From NCBI GenBank assembly GCA_963555705.1, contig OY743189.1, positions 6,961,501 through 7,025,500 of the forward strand: a stretch of DNA of 64,000 nt, written 5' to 3'. Origin of the DNA: Ligustrum vulgare. Its lineage: Eukaryota; Streptophyta; Magnoliopsida; Lamiales; Oleaceae. The notes beneath the pieces are model-generated. The model searched no databases. It was given only the letters and a program-made list of their open reading frames with translations, and had not been told where the DNA came from. The position numbers and the translations under genes are program-made. This document shows positions 45,409 through 55,046 of the stretch, in pieces. Numbering within the stretch: position 1 is the stretch's first letter; each line of letters opens with the position of its first letter.

Positions 45409-46590
45409 AACTAAATTCCTCTATGATTGCAACATTATCATATTATTTCAAAAAATCGTGGGCGAGCTGCGTTAAAAGTTACGCCAATCTCTATTAGACA
45501 ACCATCATGAATAAACGCACATTCTAAAATTATCTTGGTCATGACACCATACGTCCACACTATGCATAAAAATTGTTAAGGACAAGGGACTCTCATAAGG
45601 CTAAACTACGATCACCACGTAACGATTGGGAGTTTTAATACAATAAATGCTTCGAACCACTCAAATTTAAGGTACCGCACTCATTCACCGTCATTCACCG
45701 CGCGATATGTTTGGAACCATTCAAATATAACCAAATGTTGTCACTTAGACCAAAATCCTTGGTGCGTTAAGTTAGTTCATACATCCAGACAAAGCGTTTG
45801 CAAGATATACTAAGTGCTGTGTGCATAAGCGTAAAAGACAAACGTAAAAAATTCTTATGTTATTTTGGCCGTAAATACAACACGCCTCCGCCAGGCAAGA
45901 TCTTTGCTAAAAACAAGGGACTCCGGTGAATTTACACTGCGACATTAACAGAGGTTCATACAAAGATGTAAATGTAGGTGTCACAGAGTTTTTAGGTAAA
46001 ATCGCTCAAAGGGTGGTCAAGATCAGAGCTAATTAGTAAAGGTATATCAACTGTGCCGGATCTGGGGGAACAGCAAATGATTAAACTTGAATAGAATTAT
46101 TGCTGCAAAGTGATGACAAATTCGATCCGCTCATGAATGACCACATCGGATTTGAGGGACTAGCACACCCAAAATATGGCCACCCACGACCAAAGGTTTA
46201 GATATCGCCTTGGACTAAATGGTCGAGGAGAAAAAGGCACGGGAGCCCCTCCAGGAGAACTAAGTTATGCTTGTCCGAGGTGCTTTAAATCATGTGCATT
46301 TTACAAATCAAGACATTTACAGACAGGCATTTACAATATGTGCATTTTACAAATCAAGACATTTACAGACAGACATTTACTTGGTCCCACATATCATCTT
46401 ACAATTATGAAACTCGCACTTGGAAATACTCATGTTTAAGCAGTAAAGGAAAAACGTTGCTGCACCAAAATATGAACAAGCTGCTCCATTTATAAAAATG
46501 AGACGTGTACAATATGAAGTGCCGGGGGACTTACAAAAAGAAAGAAAAAGAAGAAAACAAAAAGCTAAAGCTAACAAATACAGAAGAAGA
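45409..46590. other. Non-coding spacer of element B between pol and the antisense gene
   Basis: The counterpart of 27773-28670 in A but more diverged and longer. It contains GGATTTGAGGGACTAG at 46147-46162, identical over 16 bases to the PPT beside the 3' LTR of element A, though here it is internal. A 52-bp block (ATGTGCATTTTACAAATCAA with GACATTTACAGACAG) is repeated in tandem at about 46290-46380. Confidence 0.65.
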
Positions 46591-46914
46591 TTATTGTGGA
46601 GGAGGGACATCTTCCAAGGGGCCTCTATCAGACACGCCAAGAGGATCCCCAAGAGCATCTTGAGGCTCAGGGTACAAGGCTTCAATGGAGGACAGGTCCA
46701 AAGCCGGATAAGCTTCCTTCACGTCCCCCAAAGCCATCCTGGCCCCTAGGTTCCCAAAGACCCTTTGCATCGCCTCGTACTCTGGGGTCTCTTCAAAAGT
46801 GTCCTTGAAGTTCTGGACAGCCTCAGACACTCGGGTACTTAAAGCATTCTCCACCCGTGTCATGGCGGTCTGCTCTAGAACCTTAGTAATCCTAGTTTGC
46901 ATGTGTTTTTCCAA
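46591..46914 (-). pseudogene. Antisense gene of element B, C-terminal end only
   Basis: The minus-strand frame encodes LEKHMQTRITKVLEQTAMTR, VSEAVQNFKDTFEETPEYEA, GARMALGDVKEAYPALDLSS and a stop after EDVPPPQ. It is about 90 percent identical by eye to the end of the element A antisense exon 3. It is cut by the gap on its upstream side. The frame drawn through the N run is not real. The coding sense is conserved with mostly conservative differences, suggesting past selection on this ORF. Confidence 0.85.
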
Positions 46915-47114
46915 NNNNNNNNNNNNNNNNNNNNNNNNNNNNNNNNNNNNNNNNNNNNNNNNNNNNNNNNNNNNNNNNNNNNNNNNNNNNNNNNNNNNNN
47001 NNNNNNNNNNNNNNNNNNNNNNNNNNNNNNNNNNNNNNNNNNNNNNNNNNNNNNNNNNNNNNNNNNNNNNNNNNNNNNNNNNNNNNNNNNNNNNNNNNNN
47101 NNNNNNNNNNNNNN
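46915..47114. other. Assembly gap, 200 N
   Basis: The gap is a round 200 bases, the usual placeholder length, so true size is unknown. By comparison with element A it should hide at least about 3.9 kb (rest of the antisense gene, its promoter, PPT and 3' LTR of element B) plus any missing Copia interior. Confidence 0.98.
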
Positions 47115-48218
47115 GTTTGCATGGGATTTTATTTAATGTGATGATATACACTTTGTTTGGACATCGTTGGTATAAACGTTTATTAGTAAATTGAGTCTAC
47201 ATTTTGATTGGAAAATCTGTTATTGCTTAGAATTACAATAATGGAGTCCGTAGAATAAGTTCAAACAACTTGTAAGTCACAAGGTGTTGTGATTGTGAGA
47301 TTCAAGTGATAGAATGACTTATTCTTAAATTATCCCTAGTCAAAGCAATAGCAAGATACGGATATTTTTATTGCAGTTAGACTAGCACGTGTTACATTTC
47401 TTTCTTATGAAGAAAATTGCTCATCTCACAAGCTAGAATGTAGAGGGACATTCAAATGAACACGTGGATGCATTGTTAGATGAACAAGCATTGGATGACC
47501 CGCCTAGAGATACCACGCGGATAACTATCCAAACGTCAGTGGTAAATCTCTAATGTGTGGTTGTGGATTTGATCCTTTGACTTGAGGACTTCATAGAATC
47601 TTATGTGAAGATTACTATGCTTTGGTGAGCGTTGATGTTGGCTTTTGAGAGGGAGTCATCAGGATGACGTCACATGGGTATAGTAAGACTCATATGAAGG
47701 TTGTGTATGTCCAAAATGAGGATTCATCACTCCTGGGTAGTAGGAGATTGTAACCTGCATTTCACCAAACAAAGTTGATGTAAAATCCTCTGCTGGGGTA
47801 ATGTTATGAATTGAAAATGTTTCAACCATGACTAAATCAACTTAGGTGGAGGTGAATAAAATAATTGGTTAAAAGAGATTGACATTATTCCATGTCTTTC
47901 AACCGATTGGGTAATATGTGATGAAGGGCCTATATTTCCACAGCAACTACACATAAACTGGTCTTGTCATACCACATGACATTCCCTTTACATGGATTGC
48001 CTTGATACGTTGTTAGACATCAATCTAGGACTGCGACATGAATTAATCGATCTTGGTGAATCGAGGATGAATGTGAAATAGAGATTTCGATTCATCTCAT
48101 TCCAATTAGATTGGAACGATAATAACATGACGTTTGCCATTGTGAATAGAACCTAATGGGTCACACACAAAAGGCAAGAATTTAACATCTGGAATTGGAT
48201 CTTGTACAAGTGGGAGAT
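47115..48218 (+). other. Copia element interior, 3' part, non-coding
   Basis: Non-coding sequence in the style of the conserved untranslated interior of pol-less Copia derivatives, ending TACAAGTGGGAGATTG at the 3' LTR boundary (PPT about 48208-48217). No ORF of note on either strand. Confidence 0.65.
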
Positions 48219-48582
48219 TGTTGGAATAATATGTCCAAGTTCAATTAGTTGGGCCGGACTTGGGTTGGCCCAAGTCCACAATCTTTAACCTAATTAGGTT
48301 TAGGTTATTCCTATAATTACTAAGAAAATTGTAGAGAAATAGTTAGTTGTTTTCTTGATTGCTAGCACAATAATCCAGATATTGACTTGCTGTGTGGATC
48401 ACCATTAGAGGCTGGACGATTGGACGACTGTGGGAAAAATCTATACTACAACAACATCAGATTCTAGTGATTCATCAAAAGGTATAATTTCTATCACAAA
48501 CTTCATCGTAGTGCAAGGTTGATCCGGGTTATGGTTTCGATTCTTTTAATTCCGCTGTGCATGTTTGTTTCGAAACCTTACA
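48219..48582 (+). repeat. 3' LTR of the Copia element
   Basis: 364 bp, TGTTGGAATAATATGTCC to CGAAACCTTACA. It matches the 5' LTR apart from the single rather than double copy of the 237-bp block and scattered substitutions. It is followed directly by target duplication GATGG at 48583-48587. Confidence 0.92.
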
Positions 48583-48844
48583 GATGGAATTAGAGGTGTA
48601 TATGAATCTAGATCAGCATATGGTACAAGATTTATTGTTTTGCTTTTGTTTGGTTGACGGGGGAACAGGATGGAACCAGGATTAATCAATTGGGGGGACT
48701 TCAATTTCTTTTACAGAATTTTGACAATAAAAGAGGGGGGGGGGGGGGGGGAAAGAAGCTAAATTTGGTTGAAAATGATGCAAAATCTCAATTTTAATGA
48801 GTCATGTGATTAAACTCGATTTTTTATACGACACATGGTAATTA
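48583..48844 (+). pseudogene. Right flank of the Copia insertion, possible matrixin continuation, with 17-G run
   Basis: Directly after the target duplication the frame of the matrixin-like fragment could continue as IRGVYESRSAYGTRF (48588-48635), but it has no protease motif of its own, so continuity is only suggested by position. A run of 17 G occurs at 48735-48751. No gene is supported. Confidence 0.35.
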
Positions 48845-49021
48845 GCTCCCGTTTGGCCCCCATGTTTTTAAAATCAAATTTATTCAACACTTAATCTTAA
48901 TCATCCATCTTAGCTAAGCTTACGATTTTTTACTTTTCAAATTTTTTTTTTAACTACACATTCTCCAAAAAATATTATTTAAAACCACATTATTCCTAAA
49001 AAAATGGAGGCCAAACAGAAA
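48845..49021. mobile_element. Short Tourist-like MITE
   Basis: Inverted ends GTTTGGCCCCCAT (about 48851-48863) and ATGGAGGCCAAAC (about 49004-49016) are 12 of 13 matching, flanked by TTA at 48842-48844 and 49022-49024. The size of about 177 bp and TTA duplication fit a PIF/Harbinger MITE. The outermost few bases match poorly. Confidence 0.55.
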
Positions 49022-49992
49022 TTAAGCACCACTTTTATGATTGAAATGACGTGATTATTTCATGGCAAGCCAATTGAAAAACCCCGTTGTCTAACTGTCT
49101 ACTAGAAAAATCTTTCTACACTTCTCAATGGCATGGCTTTATTGAAATGATTCATGATTTCTATGCAAACCAATCGATCATGGAAGGCAATGAAGGTTTA
49201 AGCTGTGTATTTATTTTTAATTATGTTGTACTCTATGAGTTCTACAACGTATGTGCCTATCTAAACATACGAAATTGATATGTTGCCTCATCGGACACGT
49301 AGTAGCTCGACATTGGACAATGTCGAGCTTCCCCCTGATTTGTCGTGGGATAGTTCGAAATCGTTCAATGCCAGGCTGTCATATGTTCGGTAGACAACAG
49401 AAGAGTTGCCCACCGTGGACAACAGATCAAATCTTTGTAAACATAAATTTCCTATTTGGTACACAACATTAAATTCGATAAATTACTGGAAAATTATATT
49501 AAGATTTTTTAAGTGTTTAAGCATGCACATATATTATATTGAGCTGCATATTTCTGTTGAGTTTGTTGTTTTATGTTTTCTTTAATGATACAAAACATTA
49601 TTAATGTTATGAAACCAAACTAACTTTAATTAGTCTCTTAAATGGATCTTCATAACAATAAGTGCTTTTTTATTCTTATTATTTTTGGAAAAAGTTGAGT
49701 TTTGTGGAGATTTTATGGTGTAGATTGAGTTGAAATGTCAAAAATTGTAGACTAAAAGTAAGATGTGTAGTGTAGATTGAGTACTATAGAAAAATGGAAT
49801 AAAAAATGGGGAACCAAACATTGGCTAAATTTCATGAGTGAACTGGTGACACTTAACTTAAATTCGCTCTTCGGGCTAATTACTATATAGATTAAGAAGG
49901 TTATATGCTTCCTTAATCACTCAACAAATAAGATAAACAAAAAACCAGAGGAAAAAAAAAAAAAGAAGGAGAGAGAGAGAGAGAGAGCAAAA
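49022..49992 (+). promoter_or_regulatory. Upstream region and promoter of the PMEI pseudogene
   Basis: TAATTACTATATAGATTAAG with CTTCCTTAATCACTCAACAAA (about 49878-49928) is the counterpart of the TATA and leader of the intact gene at 18811-18850. Compared with the intact copy an extra AT-rich block of about 160 bp (about 49660-49825) is present, possibly another small MITE. A (GA) microsatellite at 49969-49987 lies just before the start codon. No other gene is seen from 49022 on. Confidence 0.5.
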
Positions 49993-50557
49993 ATGGCTTA
50001 TTTTTTGCACGCCTCATTCTCGTCTGTGTTGATGATGTCCATGGCCTTAATTTCCCTGTCTGTAATACCATTTTCAATGTCTCACCTACTGGCTACTAAA
50101 CGAAAATGATCTTATGTCCATTTGCTCGAAAACCCATGATGCCTCTGAATGTTTGAATCTATTTAAATCAGATCCCAGAAGCTTGAACACAGATGAAAAG
50201 GGCTTAGTAGAATTCGAGGTCGACTTTGCGTTGAACAAGTTCAATGCAGCCCACGTGCAGTACAATCAACGCTACAGGGACTCTAGGGATTATCAAATGC
50301 AGGAAAAATACATTTCGTGCTCCAAGAACTACAACGATGCCATTCGTTATCTTAAGGAGGTGAAATATCAATTGGATATTAATCGTAATAAGCTCATTCA
50401 TGTCGAAATAAATGATGCTCTGCTAGAAATTACGAGATGCATGAGAGCTTTCGAGAGGGATCTGGTTGACCCTGTCCAAATGAATTACCAAAATGAACTA
50501 TTCTAGGTTCTTTGCTACATGGTTAAGTTTACTACGGAACATTTGGTCTAGAAGTAA
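49993..50557 (+). pseudogene. PMEI/invertase-inhibitor-like pseudogene (copy 4)
   Basis: A full-length paralogue of 18883-19434: signal peptide MAYFLHASFSSVLMMSMALI, then after a frameshift near 50100 the mature region (ICSKTHDASEC, YISCSKNYNDAIRYLKEV, ITRCMRAFERD) with all four PMEI cysteines. Lesions are the frameshift, TAG at 50504-50506 (Phe-Lys in the intact gene region) and TAG at 50549-50551 where the intact gene has CAG. Three independent hits after the start make it non-functional, although the second stop removes only the last few residues. Promoter similarity is retained. Confidence 0.82.
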
Positions 50558-51140
50558 CCAAATTTTCTCATTGTTCAACAATAATTATCTGATAAATTGA
50601 AGCTTATTTTTGGGTAGTTAGGCATTTAGCAAGATAATCCAGTGTCCAACACCAATTCAAAGTTCCCATTGCTTATGTTCAAACTCTAATGATATAAACA
50701 GAAATTGATAAATGATGTAATGAATATAGTTGCATCACATATCAAAGGCTTTGTTCGTGGACAAAGAGCGGACACGGGCATCAGGCAAGGTCACTTAAGG
50801 CCTTGATGCATGAATCTCGAGGATTATATATTTGCTTTTTGTTACTAATTAATATTTTTTGTTAAAAACTGGTCAATAGACTATGTTCAAGACGTCTCTT
50901 CCTCCTCTTCCTTCAAATCAGAAACAGTTCTTGCATTGCAATTAATTTTGAATTTAAACATTTAATTTTTTATGTTTATCTTGTATATGCACCACAATTT
51001 CTCCCATTGATTTCAATAGTTTTACATAATTGGCAAGGACTAATGACCTTATGTAATTATTATAATATTGGAATAATTGTGCCCTAAGTTAGCTAGATAA
51101 CTTTTAAGGAAGAATCCATCTCAAAACTAAATGCTACATT
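50558..51140. other. Intergenic stretch, no gene seen
   Basis: AT-rich sequence between the PMEI pseudogene and the next Copia LTR. No supported feature. Confidence 0.3.
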
Positions 51141-53190
51141 CAGTTATAACAATAATAGTTTGAATAAGTGATAAAGTGATAAGTTAGTTTTGTAACAACT
51201 CAATGCAATCTTTTCTTCTTTTCTATTTTACATTTAAGTTATCTCAAGACTTGTAAACTACTATATATACTTAATGAAAACAATGTATCTGGTATCCAAT
51301 TGAACCAGTTTATTATATTTGTAATGTGGTATCAAAGCCTCAATTTGGCTAACCCCACTCTTTGATCCTAAAGGCTTCCAATTCAGCTGCAACATTCTCA
51401 TTCCCTAACATTATTTCAATAGTATCTGTCAAATTGGATGGAACCAATTATCTCAATTGGACCACTCAATTCATCCCTATTCTTCGAAGTCGTGATCTAT
51501 TAAGCATTGTGGATGGCTCCGAGCCTTGCCCAGTGAAGTTTGTCATCGATGATAAAGGACAACATACTTCTATTGTTACTACAGATTATTTGGTATAGCT
51601 GAAAAGGATCAATTTTTATTGGCATGGGTTAATACCGCTCTCACAGAGAAAGTTTTGTCCACTGTTTATGAACAAACTTACTCTCGACACATTTGGAATA
51701 CCCTGGCTAACAGGTTTGCCCCTAATTCTAGATCCAGAATATCACATCTCAAAAGGCAACTTCAAACCTTAAACCAGTCCAATAAAATCTGCACCGATTA
51801 CCTACTTACGGCTAAAAGCTTGTCTAACCAACTTGCAACAGTTGGAAAACCTGTTGATGAAGAAGACCTGATCTCCTATGTTGTGGGAGGTCTCAACTCT
51901 GCCTACCATCCCTTCATCACATCACTGAACTTTGCTACCCGAGACTCCTCCATAACTTTTGATGACTTCCAAACATAATTGCTTAATTATGAGCAACTCC
52001 TTGACCTCCAGTAAAAATCTGTCCCACTAGACTCCAATCATATTGCCTTCTTCTCTCAAAAGTCCAAACAACACTATAATAATAGAAAGCTTAAACCTTA
52101 TTCATCCACCAAACATTCTGGACCCAGTAATCATATCCTTCCCTCACCTACACAAATAACAAGCCTACTTCCAATAATAATTCTCTCTTTTCTAATTCTA
52201 AACCCCCTTGTCAAATTTGTGCGAAGAATAACCATCAAGCACTCGATTGTTATCATCAAATGGACTTCTCATATCAAGGGATACACCCCCCTACACAGCT
52301 TGTTTCCATGGGTGCACGTACGCATTTTCCACAGGAGAATGACCAACCTTGGTTCTTGGATAGTGGTGCTAACAATCATGTCACTTCTGCCTTAGAGAAT
52401 CTAGCTATTCAACAGCAACCTTATCAATGACCTGCCCAAGTTACTATTGGCAATGGTGAAGGTTTGCAAATTCAAAACATTAGTTCATCTTTTCTCAAAA
52501 CTAACCAAAGTTCTTTATTGTTGTCTAATATTTTACATTGTCCTAATGCATCCTCTAATCTTCTTTCTGTTCAAAAATAGTGTCAAGATAACCATTGTTA
52601 TTTTGTTCTTACTGCTTCATCTCTAGTTGTGAAGGATATGCAGACCAACAAAGTGCTCCTCCAAGGTTCGAGTGAAGCAAGCCTTTATCATGTTCCCTTT
52701 CAACATTTTCAATTCAATAAGATGAAGCCTACCTCATCATTCACTGCTTTTCTAGGCGTTACAGCCCCTGTTCAAACTTCGCATTCGAGATTGGTACATC
52801 CATCAGAAGCAATCCTTCAAAATCTCACCTATAACTCATTAATTTCTGTCCCTGGAATTTACAAGCTCAAGCATGTGTGTGAATTTTGTCAAATGGCTAA
52901 AAGTCATAAACTTCCCTTCCCCAGTTCTACCCATAAATCCACTCACCCTTTAGAACTTATCCATTCTGAGGTATGGAATTCTCCTATAATGTCAATCAGT
53001 TGTTGTAAATATTATGTTATTTTTATTGATGATTTCTCTCAATTTTCATGGTTGTTTCCTGTTAAACAAAAATGTGATGTTGCTTTATTCTTAATTAAAT
53101 TCAGATGCTTAGTTGAGAATCTATTCTCCTTTAAAATAAAACAATTACAAACTGATAATGGAGGAGAATACCTCTCCAATTACTTTAGTT
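51141..53190 (+). mobile_element. Degenerate Copia element, truncated after the integrase core start
   Basis: An LTR-like AT-rich stretch with a TATA-like CTATATATAC (about 51261) ends just before GTGGTATCAAAGCC (51331), a Copia PBS of initiator tRNA-Met type with one change. Downstream are gag, zinc knuckle, protease and the first part of integrase. Similarity stops abruptly near 53190, inside integrase, where chromovirus sequence begins. Reverse transcriptase, RNase H and 3' LTR are absent. Confidence 0.75.
51362..53190 (+). pseudogene. Copia gag-PR-INT pseudogene
   Basis: Gag: LDGTNYLNWTTQFIPILRS at about 51434; a frameshift near 51600; then VLSTVYEQTYSRHIWNTLAN and ISYVVGGLNSAYHPFITSL; stops at about 51976 and 52012. 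Zinc knuckle CQICAKNNHQALDCYH (about 52207). Protease DSGANNH (about 52360). Pre-integrase finger ending CEFCQMAKSHKLPF. Integrase YYVIFIDDFSQFSWLFPVK and QTDNGGEY. The position usually occupied by the first catalytic Asp in IHSDVW reads Glu (IHSEVW). At least four stops or frameshifts are present. In intact form these parts would package, mature and integrate the element. Confidence 0.82.
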
Positions 53191-54403
53191 TACTGGGTCG
53201 ATTGCAGGTGTCAGTTCCAGGCTTCGATACTTTCTGATGTGATCCGAAGTAGGAGACCAAAGGAGAAGTCGACCTATGAGCAATGTGACAGTTATCTACG
53301 CGGGAAACGGCACAGGTTTCATGTTGGAAGCGAGCCGAGAAGACAAAGGGATCGAGCCAAATCAAAGGGGCAAAGTTTGGAGGCCAATGACACATTCACG
53401 GTCGTAAAGTCTGTTGTTCACGGCCGTAACATTCCCTCGGGTCAAAAGCAAGAATTCCAGGATTTTATTACTTATGGCCGTAAGACTAAAGTTCACGGCC
53501 GTAACTCCTTCTCTGGTGGAATTGAGTAATTCAGCAAAATTGATACTTACGGCCGTGAGAGTTCTTGTTACGGCCGTAACTCATTAACAGAAAGTCACTT
53601 ACGGCCGTAAGTGACATTTTTACGGCCGTAACACCTAATTTTCCAGAATTCGCGTTTTGTTAATTTAATTCCGTTTTTTATTAAATACTCTTATGTTTTG
53701 GGCCCAAATTAGCGGCAAACCCTAGTTAGGTCAGTTTTTACATTATATTACTTTGTTTTTCATATGAAACAACAACTTTGAGATTATTGAATGAATGTGA
53801 GAATTTTCTCTCTCGAAAAGGAGGATTCCTTTTTCTTGTTCTTGAAGAACAATTCCTAGAACTTATCAAATATTTTCTTGAATGTTTGTGGCGTTCCATC
53901 AGAAACTTAACAAGGAGTTTGGCATCCCTTGTGGCGTTTCGAAAACCTCGGTTCTTCAATCTGCATCGTCAATTTATTGCGTCGTGATTGTTGGGTCCAG
54001 GTCCTATCGTCAATTTTATTTATTCCAGTATTTTTAATTATTGTGATCTTGTGTTCTTGGCTGAATCTGGATCTTTCCTATCTTTATTTTGTTTAATTCC
54101 GCGTGTTCGTTGTGACCCCCTCCCGGGATCACATCACTTTCACTGAGCTTTACGGTTCCGATCCATTTTTTGGTCCTATAATACAGCAAATGGTGGAAGG
54201 ACAGAACTCAGCATTTGTAGTCGACCAAGGTTTTCTCTTCAAGGGAGTTCAGTTGTGTATTCCAGAATGTAGTTTGCGTGTCAAAATTCTTTCGGAGTAT
54301 TATGGGGAGGGACATGTAGGACGAGTCAGGACAGTTGCATTGATATTGGCTTCCTTCTTCTGGCCCACTGTTCGTCGAGCAGATTTGAAGTTTATTCAAT
54401 ATT
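53191..54403 (+). pseudogene. Chromovirus (Ty3/gypsy) pol fragment, N-terminal integrase, split by a solo LTR
   Basis: The short piece 53191-53234 and the piece 54137-54403 together encode the RNase H-integrase junction and integrase zinc finger of a plant chromovirus. The second piece reads FTELYGSDPFFGPIIQQM, QGFLFKGVQLCIPECSLRVK and LILASFFWPTVRRADLKF. The interruption 53235-54136 is a solo LTR with its target duplication. The HHCC finger is degraded (Tyr in place of His in SEYYGEGHVG, and the final CxxC missing because of the break at 54403). Confidence 0.75.
53235..54136 (+). mobile_element. Solo LTR with ACGGCCGT palindromes, target duplication CTTTC
   Basis: 902 bp. The ends TGATGTGATCC and GGATCACATCA are an 11-bp perfect inverted repeat. 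CTTTC flanks it exactly at 53230-53234 and 54137-54141. No internal region or second LTR is present, so it is a solo LTR left by intra-element recombination. Within it, ACGGCCGT or one-base variants occur about eight times at about 53398-53640, most as TTACGGCCGTAA. The 3' half (about 53930-53990) matches the LTR at 61742-62545 in reverse orientation (CTTGTGGCGTTTCGAAA), so both belong to one family. Confidence 0.9.
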
Positions 54404-55046
54404 GACAAATAATCTGTGGAGTTTCACACAATGCATTATTTTTGTTTTGAAGTGCAAAGGCCATTTTCCAAGGTGTATCAAAATTCTTACATTATTTTCA
54501 AAGGATATAGATATTCTACATTCCTTGTCTTTGATGAGCAAGTCAAAATATTTTGATGGAGAAACTTTCTGCAATTTGACCCGCATTACCGGGTGCTACT
54601 GTGAGCCCTGAGGAGCACTATTGAAAAGTAATTCTATACTAAGAATCTGAGGAGAAATATTATTTCCATGATACTGGTAAGATGATGGATAAACTAGGAC
54701 TATTTGTATAGAACCAAAGTTTGTGATAAAAAGATTGAAGAGCTGACTTGCAACGGAGGCCCTTAAAAATAAAAGATGGCCTACTTCAATCTGGTAAATG
54801 GTAATCAATTATTATATTTCATTGGATGATTATAAGTAATTCAAAATGCACCTAGTTCATAAATTATATGGATAAAATTGCAAATTCTTTCTCGACTCTT
54901 ATAAATTAGTTTTCCACATACTCCATACTCCTTTTTCTTTATGCACATTATGTCTACCAATATGCAACTATTTCAGCTGGAAATTTTTATTTAAGTTTTG
55001 CACAATAATGCCCTTAAAGATATGGCCTTACTGGGAAAAACATTAT
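54404..55046. other. Foreign sequence inside the chromovirus pol, left part
   Basis: Gypsy similarity ends at 54403 and resumes near 58373. The left part of the intervening sequence is unrecognised. It contains no long ORF. A possible splice donor context ACTGGTAAGATG occurs at about 54673. It ends in ATTAT (55042-55046), the left target copy of the next solo LTR. Confidence 0.4.

Larger units (their letters stand above)
38205..46914 (+). mobile_element. Element B: Tat-lineage Ty3/gypsy element, 3' end lost in the assembly gap
   Basis: Same family as element A and collinear with it: 5' LTR 38205-38877, PBS 38881-38898, leader repeats, gag-pol 39431-45408, spacer, then the C-terminal end of the antisense gene, which is cut by the N gap at 46915. 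In element A about 3.2 kb of interior plus an LTR of at least 0.67 kb follow the equivalent point. The sequence after the gap is the host Copia interior, so the missing part must lie in the gap. The left target bases are GTTAT (38200-38204). The right duplicate is not visible. Confidence 0.92.
36137..48582 (+). mobile_element. Copia-type pol-less LTR element hosting element B
   Basis: The LTRs begin TGTTGGAATAATATGTCC and end CGAAACCTTACA. The PBS GTGGTATCAGAGCC follows the 5' LTR at 36739 (initiator tRNA-Met type, typical of Copia). A purine-rich AAGTGGGAGAT precedes the 3' LTR. Target duplication GATGG is exact (36132-36136 and 48583-48587). The own interior is 36739-38204 plus 47115-48218, about 2.6 kb excluding whatever the assembly gap hides, and shows no gag, PR, RT or INT, so the element is a non-autonomous derivative. 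Element B is nested in it, therefore inserted later. Confidence 0.88.

Noticed and set aside
46591..47151. ORFs spanning the N gap, such as the 186-residue minus-strand frame
   Set aside because: Unknown bases cannot support a reading frame. Only 46591-46914 is real sequence.
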